Shown in pieces: positions 1 to 5,071 of a stretch of DNA of 5,071 nt; within the stretch, counting starts at the first letter, position 1; every line of letters starts with the position of its first letter. The DNA comes from Desulfobulbaceae bacterium (GTDB lineage: Bacteria > Desulfobacterota > Desulfobulbia > Desulfobulbales > Desulfocapsaceae): contig JAUVON010000224.1 of NCBI GenBank assembly GCA_030599175.1, forward strand, positions 1-5,071. Reading direction: 5' to 3'. The notes beneath the pieces were generated by a model, which saw only the letters and a list, made by a program, of their open reading frames with translations, searched no databases and was not told the origin of the DNA. A program made the translations under genes and the position numbers.

Positions 1-1023
1 GGCATTGATTTTTATGACAGGGCCTTTGTTGAGGAGAATCTTATGGGTAGAATCTGATTTTTCTTTGAAGTTTGGATGGGTGGCATGACTGTTATCCATT
101 GATATGAGAAAAGAATTATGCAGTGCGATTCTTCTTGTGACTGGATCGGGAACGATGCGCTCCAGTACCGAATCGATAAATGCTCCGGAAGCTCCAGTTG
201 TGGAGACAGACCCATTTTCCTCATGATTGGTACAGATCATTAAATTGGTACTGTTGTTTCCGGCAGCAGTTAGAGCAGACATGCCAACAAAACAGCTTAG
301 CAGATTGTCAAGCCTGCCTCCACTGATTATTTCATTTTTCAAACCAACATAGGCTGGCCCCTGAATATCATAGCAGAAGATATCAAATGAGAGGATTTTT
401 CTGATTTTGTTGTCAGGATATTGCATCTGCAACTGCTCTGTGAGAATAGTGTCAAAATCCGGAAGCTGTTCGTCAATATCCTGGGCGATGATGGGAGGTA
501 AATGTTCCTGGGAGTTTATAGTTTTATTTTTATTTGCTTCCCTGTCAAGATGAATAGCCACACTGGGAATGGTGAGTATCGATCTTCTAAAATCAATGAG
601 AAAAATGTCAAGGCTTGAATCTTCCATCTCACAACATACCCTACCGGCAAGACAGAGATCCCTGTCAAACCATGGGTTAAGCAGGCACCCGCCATACACT
701 TCAACCCCAAGTTTTAAAAATGATCCTTCATTAATGTCAGGTACAGGTTTCACCTGCAGACAGGGGCTGTCGGTATGAGCTGCAATCATCCTGAATCCGC
801 TGTCTAAAGATCGTTGTAAATCAAGGGAAAATGCAATGATGCCACCATTGTCTCTTGAAACAAAATAGGATTGCCCCTGTTTAAGATGCCATTTGTCAGA
901 CTCCTGCAGTCTGGAGAAATTAGATGAGAAGAGATAATCCTCGATATTCGCTACAGCATGAAACGGAGTTGGAGAGGATTGAAGAAAGGAGAAAAGTTGA
1001 TGATTAAAATGGACACTTTTCAT
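1..1023 (-). CDS. apeB: M18-family zinc aminopeptidase (aspartyl aminopeptidase type), C-terminus off the left edge
   Basis: The minus-strand frame is open for 341 codons from the ATG at 1023 to the window edge, so only the C-terminus is missing. M18 enzymes are cytosolic, dinuclear-metal aminopeptidases that remove N-terminal residues, often acidic ones, from peptides. Family motifs seen in order are AAHTDSPCLQVKP (residues 81-93, metal ligand His83), GGCLLNPWFDRDL (111-123), SGGRLDNL (234-241, bridging Asp239), NHEENGS (266-272, catalytic and ligand Glu268/Glu269) and SMDNSHATHPN (308-318, ligand Asp310), then LNKGPVIKINA. Bacterial members are usually about 425-430 residues, so some 85-90 residues, including the last metal-binding His, should lie outside. 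GGAG at 1037-1034 is a ribosome binding site 10 nt before the ATG. It follows the 337-residue gene by 95 nt on the same strand and may share its transcript. The family call is firm; the substrate is inferred from the family. Confidence 0.95.
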   Translation of the reverse strand, partial: MKSVHFNHQLFSFLQSSPTPFHAVANIEDYLFSSNFSRLQESDKWHLKQGQSYFVSRDNGGIIAFSLDLQRSLDSGFRMIAAHTDSPCLQVKPVPDINEGSFLKLGVEVYGGCLLNPWFDRDLCLAGRVCCEMEDSSLDIFLIDFRRSILTIPSVAIHLDREANKNKTINSQEHLPPIIAQDIDEQLPDFDTILTEQLQMQYPDNKIRKILSFDIFCYDIQGPAYVGLKNEIISGGRLDNLLSCFVGMSALTAAGNNSTNLMICTNHEENGSVSTTGASGAFIDSVLERIVPDPVTRRIALHNSFLISMDNSHATHPNFKEKSDSTHKILLNKGPVIKINA

Positions 1024-1050
1024 TATTGATCATCTCCATAAAGTGGATTG

Positions 1051-1095
1051 TCGGGGAGTGAAATAGTCGGCAAATCGAGAAGGGCCTCGGGGAGT
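1051..1095. repeat. Short direct repeat TCGGGGAGT (two copies)
   Basis: TCGGGGAGT occurs at 1051-1059 and 1087-1095, 36 nt apart, in the gap between the 337-residue gene and the aminopeptidase gene. Both copies are followed by an A-rich stretch (gAAATA and aAATA). It could be a regulator site within the transcript leader or a chance duplication. Nothing in the window identifies a protein that binds it. Confidence 0.3.
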
Positions 1096-1118
1096 AAATA
1101 AGATTTTTTACGACGCTA

Positions 1119-2132
1119 TCAGTTATATTTCTCTTTAAGGTCATATAATGTATCGAGATATTCCTCTTTCAGCAAGAGGCGGTTTCCTGTACCTTCTATT
1201 TCATCAATGAGAGAATCAATTGTAGGACGTATATCAACACCGTACCTGTTGTAACCTTCATCGTTTGCGTTATCAATTAACAGGATCGAGTAATAACTTA
1301 CAGCCATTCTTGAAATGGAGTCACGTCTGAAGAGATAGAGACGTCCTCCCATGGTATTCAGAAAAAAACCGGCATAGTCATAAAGGGCATTTTTAGGCAG
1401 AATAAGCGAATACTCCTGCGCACTGGCTTCCGGATAGGCAGTCAAACGGTAGAAGGTTTTAAGGATATTTTCAAAAGATGATTTTTCACGATCCAGAATA
1501 CCTTTGAGAATGAGTATATTCTCTTTTCCAAGAATTCGAAAAAAATGGGCAGTATTCTTAAGGAGGGTATATAGATCGTCAGTTTCATTTGCTACGACAG
1601 GCGGGGTAGCTATCAGTTTTTGCAGAAGATTGGAAAAATGAATTCTGCTTGGTTCTTTCAGGTTAAAGTCCTTCATATAGGACTGCTGATCCAGGTGTTC
1701 ATAGAAATCGTTTAACGTTTGAATTAGATTATCTGAGTCTGTTTTCGAAAAGGGAGGGTTGTTCTCAGGGTCAGTAAAAAGATGCCCGCCTACCGACTTA
1801 TCAGTCTCAGACTTTATAGATATTTGGTTCTCTGATGGAGAAGACACTGATGCTGATGGATCGTTGGCTTTTCCGCCATTCTTTTCTGACTGGGATGGCA
1901 TTACACCCGAATTATTTGATGGGCCACTAAGCTCCACAGATTCAATCTTCTTAGAACCGGAAAGAGATTCCTGACTAATTGAATCCGAATGATTGTTTTT
2001 CTGCTGGGTATAAAAATAGAAGAGAATTACAAAGAAGGTGACTAATCCACAACCAATATAGAGAAACGTATTTGATTTCTGCTTAACACGGGATCGTGGC
2101 TTAGAATCTAATTTATGATATTTCATCGTCAT
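1119..2132 (-). CDS. Unrecognised single-pass membrane protein with Ser/Asn-rich linker and helical C-terminal domain
   Basis: I do not recognise this 337-residue protein. It starts with a basic cytoplasmic stretch (KPRSRVKQK, residues 11-19), followed by one hydrophobic segment (about 22-41, rich in Phe, Ile, Leu and Tyr), which suggests an N-in, C-out anchor. Residues 43-130 are low-complexity, rich in Ser, Asn, Glu and Lys, and look like a disordered linker. Residues 135-337 look folded and mostly helical, with PPVVANETDDLYTLLKNTAHFF at about 177-198 and GGRLYLFRRD at 262-271. The domain probably sits in the periplasm or at the envelope. An in-frame TAG shortly upstream excludes a longer form. 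A second ATG two codons later (2126) is an equally good start, and neither has a clear Shine-Dalgarno sequence. The gene ends with TGA followed at once by TAG, so this UGA is a true stop. It is probably transcribed together with the aminopeptidase downstream. No function is proposed. Confidence 0.85.
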   Translation of the reverse strand: MTMKYHKLDSKPRSRVKQKSNTFLYIGCGLVTFFVILFYFYTQQKNNHSDSISQESLSGSKKIESVELSGPSNNSGVMPSQSEKNGGKANDPSASVSSPSENQISIKSETDKSVGGHLFTDPENNPPFSKTDSDNLIQTLNDFYEHLDQQSYMKDFNLKEPSRIHFSNLLQKLIATPPVVANETDDLYTLLKNTAHFFRILGKENILILKGILDREKSSFENILKTFYRLTAYPEASAQEYSLILPKNALYDYAGFFLNTMGGRLYLFRRDSISRMAVSYYSILLIDNANDEGYNRYGVDIRPTIDSLIDEIEGTGNRLLLKEEYLDTLYDLKEKYN

Positions 2133-2211
2133 GTTGCACTAAAGATCTGATACATGAAATTGATGGGGGACTGTAAAAATTCTTGATTTGCTCCATTGCT
2201 GCACTAGAAGG

Positions 2212-2431
2212 CTATGGAGTGTAATATTCAATCATTACGACATATATATGTCCCTGGAAACTATTAAAAACAGTACTCCAAAAATAAAATAAAAGATACT
2301 CTATGGTAAGTGTAAAGTCACGGGAGAAGAGAAAGGGTGACACCATTTGGAAATTAATATTTGGAATCTCTTTACAATCAAATTCCCTCATGAATCCGTT
2401 CTCGATGCTTTGCAATTCTCTAACCGGACAC
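2212..2431 (-). pseudogene. Probable remnant of the 5' end of an IS4-like transposase
   Basis: A minus-strand frame from TTG at 2415 runs 67 codons to a stop at 2212 and starts LQSIENGFMREF. A later stretch, FSRDFTLTIEYLLFYF, resembles the N-terminal F-x-R-x-(K/F)-L-x-x-x-x-L-L-x-F pattern of IS4-type transposases, but I judged this by eye only. No catalytic DDE region follows; the frame ends within 67 codons and the neighbouring hypothetical gene begins at 2132. The first 43 bp of the segment (2431-2389) recur at 4911-4953, which fits the end of a mobile element. Alternatives are a short unrelated peptide or non-coding intergenic DNA. The repeat itself is certain; the transposase assignment is tentative. 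Confidence 0.35.
2389..2431 (-). repeat. 43-bp inverted repeat, copy 1
   Basis: Read on the minus strand from GTGTCCGGTTAGA to GGATTCATG, this 43-nt segment matches 4911-4953 on the plus strand at 40 of 43 positions. All three differences are G in this copy and A in the other. The GTGTCC ends face inward, so the two copies bracket a 2.5-kb block holding ppaC and the selenoprotein gene. An insertion-sequence terminus or a dispersed intergenic element are both possible. Confidence 0.85.
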
Positions 2432-2470
2432 TGCCGGGGAAAAGCAGTATTTGGTAAACTATTTTAATGC

Positions 2471-2499
2471 TTGACTCAGATGCAGGAAGGAACTATTTT
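2471..2499 (+). promoter_or_regulatory. Candidate sigma-70 promoter for ppaC
   Basis: TTGACT at 2471-2476 (5 of 6 matches to the -35 consensus) and TATTTT at 2494-2499 (4 of 6 to the -10) are separated by exactly 17 nt. This would give a leader of roughly 80 nt before ppaC. A second candidate nearer the gene is listed separately; the sequence alone does not decide between them, and both could be used. Confidence 0.45.
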
Positions 2500-2539
2500 G
2501 ATATGTTCAAAAAATTAGAGCTGAATTTAAGTAAAATAT

Positions 2540-2568
2540 TTAACAGTTTACACTTTTTGTTCAATAAT
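2540..2568 (+). promoter_or_regulatory. Alternative proximal promoter for ppaC
   Basis: TTAACA (2540-2545) and AATAAT (2563-2568) are spaced by 17 nt in a very AT-rich stretch. Transcription would start about 13 nt before the ATG, leaving a very short leader that holds only the ribosome binding site. This makes it less likely than the upstream candidate, though the spacing is ideal. Confidence 0.3.
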
Positions 2569-2576
2569 AAAATTTT

Positions 2577-2581
2577 GGAGG
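2577..2581 (+). promoter_or_regulatory. Strong ribosome binding site of ppaC
   Basis: GGAGG lies 7 nt before the ATG at 2589. It fixes the start and suggests efficient translation. It is the strongest Shine-Dalgarno sequence seen in the window. Confidence 0.9.
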
Positions 2582-2588
2582 AACACAA

Positions 2589-3518
2589 ATGGCTATTTCT
2601 GTAGTAGGACATTCAAACCCTGACACTGATTCTGTTACTTCTGCGATTGCACTTGCAACTTTACTGACAGCCCAGGGACAGGAAGCACAGGCTTGTATGC
2701 AGTCTGCTCTCGCTGATCTTAACCCGGAATCTAAGGTTGTTCTGGAAAAATTTGGGCTCGAAGCTCCTGTAGAGATAAGTGATGCTGGTGGAAAAGATAT
2801 TGCACTGGTTGATTTCAGCGATCTTGCTCAAGGTCCGGCGAATCTAGCTGATGCCAACGTTGTTGCAGTTGTTGATCATCACAAAGTAGGAGATCTTACG
2901 ACCAATAGTCCAATCCTCTTTCGGGCAGAGCCTGTTGGCTGCACCTGCACCGTATTGAATAAAATGTTCAAAGAGGCCGGTGTTGCCATTCCTAAAGATG
3001 TAGCAGGGGGGATGTTGGCAGCAATTCTGAGTGATACCGTTAATTTCAAGTCACCCACCTGCACTGATGCGGATAAAGTTGCTGTTGCCAATCTCAAAAC
3101 TGTTGCAGGTGTAGATGATACCGATGCCCTGTTTATGGATATGCTCAAAGCCAAATCCTCAGTGGGTGGTGTTCCTGCAAAAGATCTCCTTTTCCGGGAT
3201 TACAAAGACTTTGATATGAATGGAAATAAGGTAGGGGTTGGCCAGCTTGAGCTTGCCACTTTGGATCAAGTCGCCGATATTCGCGGTGATCTGATGAAGG
3301 CGATGGAAGAAGCAAAGGCTGAAGGGCGCCATTCAGTACTTCTTATGCTTACGGATGTTGTTAAAGAAGGTACTGATCTGGTCGTTCTTTCTGATGATCC
3401 TGCCCTGGTTGAAAAGGCATTCGATGGAAAACTCGAAAGCAACGTAATGTGGATTGATGGTATGATGAGCCGTAAAAAGCAGACCGTACCAAATCTGCAG
3501 ACTGCCTTTGGCTGCTAA
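2589..3518 (+). CDS. ppaC: Family II (manganese-dependent) inorganic pyrophosphatase
   Basis: This cytosolic enzyme hydrolyses pyrophosphate to two phosphates and so pulls biosynthetic reactions forward. At 309 residues it has the standard CBS-free length of family II (DHH superfamily). The family active-site residues are all visible: GHSNPDTDS (His8, Asp12, Asp14), LVDFSD (Asp75), VDHHK (Asp96, His97, His98, Lys99), LSDT (Asp149) and the C-terminal phosphate-binding SRKKQ (residues 294-298, Arg295 and Lys296). The numbering is almost the same as in the Bacillus subtilis enzyme. No CBS or DRTGG regulatory insert is present, so adenine-nucleotide control through such domains is not expected. 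The gene stands alone on the plus strand with its own promoter region, a strong ribosome binding site and a terminator, and converges on the selenoprotein gene. Nothing looks broken. Confidence 0.98.
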   Translation: MAISVVGHSNPDTDSVTSAIALATLLTAQGQEAQACMQSALADLNPESKVVLEKFGLEAPVEISDAGGKDIALVDFSDLAQGPANLADANVVAVVDHHKVGDLTTNSPILFRAEPVGCTCTVLNKMFKEAGVAIPKDVAGGMLAAILSDTVNFKSPTCTDADKVAVANLKTVAGVDDTDALFMDMLKAKSSVGGVPAKDLLFRDYKDFDMNGNKVGVGQLELATLDQVADIRGDLMKAMEEAKAEGRHSVLLMLTDVVKEGTDLVVLSDDPALVEKAFDGKLESNVMWIDGMMSRKKQTVPNLQTAFGC

Positions 3519-3615
3519 GATATTTCTCGACTGTACTACCAGTATCTGAGTTACTGCTCCAGATGCTCAATACTTAACGAGTGTCTGACCATAAATGCGA
3601 TTTTTTACTCTAAAT

Positions 3616-3661
3616 AGAGGCGTTGAACCCGGAAAGGGGTCAACGCCTCTCGCAATTTTTT
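3616..3661 (+). terminator. Intrinsic terminator after ppaC
   Basis: AGAGGCGTTGA (3616-3626) pairs with TCAACGCCTCT (3640-3650) in a perfect 11-bp stem. After one A/G mismatch the stem continues with CCC/GGG around a GGAAA loop. A run of six T (3656-3661) follows after CGCAA. It lies about 100 nt beyond the ppaC stop, in the gap between two converging genes. On the minus strand the hairpin is followed by AUUUAGAGUAAAAAA, without a U-tract, so it serves mainly ppaC, although the stem could protect the 3' end of the opposing transcript. The 97 nt between the ppaC stop and the hairpin show nothing notable. Confidence 0.92.
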
Positions 3662-3678
3662 CTCTGGAACTGAAGTTG

Positions 3679-4869
3679 CTATCTTTTTTCTTTTGTGCTC
3701 CCATCTCCGGAAGGCTGTTTTTTCTGTTCTAAACTTCTCCTGTTATACTTATTTATTCTGTTTTTCAGCTCAGCTATCATCAGTTTTATCTCTTGTGATT
3801 CTTGAGAGCTCGGCCTTATGGGGATAAAATCCGATTTAAAAGTGTTCATTCTCTCATTGGTCGATTCGCGCTGTTTGAGAATTGCCGTTTCTATTTCCTG
3901 CTTTTTTTCAAGATCTCTTTTAATGGATGTGAGTTTGTTGAATCTTACTGTAAAATTACTTTGAGTTGAATCTGATTTTCTTTTCTTAAGCCGGATTATC
4001 TGCCCTTCAACTGATTTGATCCTGTTATCAAGTGTTTTCAGGGTGGTCGAGTTATCATAAGACCATTTCCCTGACTGCCCATACTTGATAAAAAGTCGGC
4101 CAAGATATTTACCTCTGGATTGACTCTGGGTAATCAAAGCGTTGTGGGAAAGCTGAGGAGCAAGGTTGCTACGTTTTTTGTCAGCGGTGATGATCAGGTC
4201 TATTTCAGGGAACGATTGCGTGATTATGCCATTCTCTGAGAAAGGAAGATTTGAGAGAAGGATCACCATATCTGATTTTGGGGCAAGGTACTGAAGTTCT
4301 ACTGCCAGTGGTTTTTCCCAGTCACCGATAACAATTTGTTCATTGCTGTAGTTACCTCTCCCTGTCAGGCCAATGATACCAATGGTTATTCCACCAATGT
4401 CCTTTAAAATAGAAGGCTTGAAAAGCAAATTTCCCGAAGTGTCAAAAATATTGGCTGAGATCCACGGAAAATTTAATTTTGCAGACTTTTCAAAAAATTG
4501 CTCTCCGGCAGTTAGATCATTGCTGCTGATTGCAACAGCATCATAGCCTATTGTCAAATATGACTTCATGATTGTTTCAGCAGTATACATTTCTGGAACA
4601 TTTCGTACTTTACTGCCATTTTTTTTGAAAAGGAGATTGCCGGAGTCGACTGTGATTTGGGGAAATAACGATGTGTCAGCAGATTTTTTTACCTGGAATG
4701 CTTTACCGGACAGTCCGCCCAGTTGTTTCGATTTTCAGCCACATGGTTCTATCTCACCAGAAACATTGTTGGAAAATAAAACAGTAAGTGATGAATGCTC
4801 TTTAGTCTCAGCAGCAGAGAGAGTGCAGCTTACTAAGAGCAGGAGGGTTGAGATTATGAATGATTTCAT
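3679..4869 (-). CDS. Exported UshA-like selenoprotein with in-frame UGA (Sec45)
   Basis: The reading frame from ATG 4869 to TAG 3679 encodes 396 residues, with one UGA at codon 45. Residues 1-20 form a signal peptide (MKSFIISTLLLLVSC...); LVSC at 12-15 fits a lipobox, while SAA/E at 18-21 fits signal peptidase I, so lipoprotein status is open. After it comes VLFSNNVSGEIEPCG, then the UGA, then KSKQLGGLSGKA. This is the UshA/5'-nucleotidase-like motif whose relatives have Cys or Sec at this place. Homology continues through VDSGNLLFK (74-82), GYDAVAISSNDLTAG (108-122), GGITIGIIGLTG (159-170), DLIITADKK (224-232) and SRGKYLGRL (251-259). Residues about 276-343 are charged and look like a coiled coil, followed by a polar tail. 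Metal ligands of active metallophosphoesterases (DxH, GD, GNH, GHxH) are largely replaced, so phosphatase activity is doubtful. TTG at 4932 is a possible earlier start, but ATG 4869 places the signal peptide correctly; its ribosome binding site is weak. I recall UshA-like selenoproteins being named in deltaproteobacteria. Confidence 0.9.
4705..4723 (-). promoter_or_regulatory. Bacterial SECIS-like hairpin downstream of the UGA
   Basis: On the minus strand, ACUGGGC pairs with GUCCGGU as a 7-bp stem (two wobble pairs) around the loop GGACU. The loop begins 18 nt after the UGA. This matches the bacterial SECIS rule of a short stem-loop just 3' of the UGA with G at the start of the loop, the site read by SelB. 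From memory, E. coli fdhF has loop GGUCU at the same 18-nt distance. The bulged U of the E. coli stem is absent here. The hairpin lies within codons for Q-L-G-G-L-S-G, a conserved protein motif, so part of the pairing could be a by-product of coding. Confidence 0.72.
4735..4737 (-). other. UGA recoded as selenocysteine (Sec45)
   Basis: The TGA lies in the same frame as the signal-peptide segment before it and the long open frame after it. It takes the place of the second Cys in the family motif E-P-C-G-C-K, giving Cys43-Gly44-Sec45. It is the only stop codon between 4869 and 3679. A nonsense mutation or sequencing error is much less likely, because the position coincides with a Cys/Sec site and a SECIS-like hairpin follows. 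Confidence 0.9.
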
Positions 4870-4910
4870 TGGAATCGCTCTGACTGTTATAAGTTCATGA
4901 AAGATTAGCG

Positions 4911-4953
4911 GTGTCCAGTTAGAAAATTGCAAAGCATCGAAAACGGATTCATG
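4911..4953 (+). repeat. 43-bp inverted repeat, copy 2
   Basis: GTGTCCAGTTAGA to GGATTCATG on the plus strand matches copy 1 at 2431-2389 (minus) at 40 of 43 positions. It begins 42 nt upstream of the selenoprotein ATG. Like copy 1, it can be read as LQSIENGFM from a TTG, and of the differences inside that reading one is a synonymous GAG/GAA change. Beyond CATG the two copies diverge quickly, with only patchy similarity. Confidence 0.85.
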
Positions 4954-4996
4954 GGAAACTTTTGTCCGCTTTTGGCAGTAGATTTCTTGATTTTCA

Positions 4997-5069
4997 AATA
5001 TTTTTCACATCCAATTTGTATCATGCGAGTTCCTCGCAAAGACTGATACAAATCAAAAGTGAAAATATT
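4997..5069. repeat. Long imperfect palindrome (possible hairpin or cruciform)
   Basis: Three nested arms pair: AATATTTTTCAC (4997-5008) with GTGAAAATATT (5059-5069, one base slipped); ATTTGTATCA (5014-5023) with TGATACAAAT (5044-5053); TGCGAG (5024-5029) with CTCGCA (5033-5038) around a TTC loop. A 5-nt bulge (5039-5043) interrupts the right side. Neither strand has a U-tract after the stem, so it is not a usual intrinsic terminator. A structured leader, an operator or a mobile-element end remain possible. Confidence 0.6.
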
Positions 5070-5071
5070 AA

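Larger units (their letters stand above)
4870..5071. other. Upstream region of the selenoprotein gene, no gene seen
   Basis: This stretch holds the second 43-bp repeat and a long palindrome but no convincing gene. On the minus strand a weak promoter could be made from TTGCAA (4932-4927) and TAATCT (4907-4902), but the 19-nt spacing is poor. If real, its -35 would come from inside the repeat. The plus-strand frame after the repeat (LQSIENGFMGNF...) stops within about 40 codons. Confidence 0.5.

Noticed and set aside
516..710. Minus-strand 64-codon and plus-strand 69-codon frames around 516-778
   Set aside because: Both overlap the M18 aminopeptidase frame, whose motifs are unmistakable.
1119..1121. 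UGA at the end of the 337-residue gene as another Sec codon
   Set aside because: TAG follows it directly and the peptide ends in an ordinary charged helix with no Cys-type motif.
2879..3154. Minus-strand 91-codon frame inside ppaC
   Set aside because: It is an antisense shadow of a clearly coding, fully conserved pyrophosphatase gene.
3679..4590. The 303-codon frame from ATG 4590 as an independent gene
   Set aside because: It would lack a signal peptide and the first part of the domain, and the family homology extends upstream through the UGA to 4869 in the same frame.
4735..4737. UGA as a plain nonsense mutation (pseudogene)
   Set aside because: The downstream frame stays open for 351 codons, the position is a known Cys/Sec site in the family motif, and a SECIS-like hairpin is properly placed.
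4568..4900. Plus-strand 110-codon frame
   Set aside because: It lies antisense to the N-terminal part of the selenoprotein gene, has no ribosome binding site and no family features.
4997..5069. The right-edge palindrome as an intrinsic terminator
   Set aside because: No run of U follows the stem on either strand, and the outer arms are AT-rich.

Overview
This 5.07-kb window looks like a chromosomal piece of an anaerobic, selenoprotein-using bacterium, most likely a member of the Desulfobacterota (old Deltaproteobacteria). That placement is an inference. It rests on a family II pyrophosphatase, a UshA-like protein with an in-frame UGA (a type I associate with this group), a moderately AT-rich base composition and fragments of what may be an IS4-like element. 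No rRNA, tRNA or CRISPR array is visible.

Layout, left to right. (1) Positions 1-1023, minus strand: most of an M18-family aminopeptidase whose C-terminus lies beyond the left edge. (2) Positions 1119-2132, minus strand: an unrecognised 337-residue protein with one N-terminal membrane segment, a Ser/Asn-rich linker and a helical C-terminal domain; it may be co-transcribed with the peptidase. (3) Positions 2133-2588: an intergenic stretch with a probable transposase remnant and the promoter region of the next gene. (4) Positions 2589-3518, plus strand: a complete family II, Mn-type inorganic pyrophosphatase (ppaC), followed by a strong intrinsic terminator. (5) Positions 3679-4869, minus strand, convergent with ppaC: a 396-residue exported UshA-like (metallophosphoesterase-fold) protein interrupted by one in-frame UGA. 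(6) Positions 4870-5071: a second copy of a 43-bp repeat and a long imperfect palindrome.

The main discovery is in (5). The UGA falls exactly where the family motif E-P-C-G-[C/U]-K-x-x-Q-L-G-G-L needs its second Cys. The frame stays open through 48 more codons to the first downstream ATG, and homology continues on both sides. A 7-bp hairpin with a GGACU loop lies 18 nt after the UGA, the same geometry as the SECIS element of E. coli fdhF. Routine gene calling would split or truncate this gene. The residues that normally bind the two metals in this fold are mostly replaced, so the protein may be a redox (Cys-Gly-Sec) protein built on an inactive phosphoesterase scaffold.

A 43-bp sequence occurs twice, in inverted orientation (40/43 identical), flanking the ppaC and selenoprotein genes. 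It may be the end of an insertion sequence. The genes do not form an obvious single pathway: ppaC is housekeeping, the peptidase is generic peptide turnover, and the two exported or membrane proteins are of unknown function.
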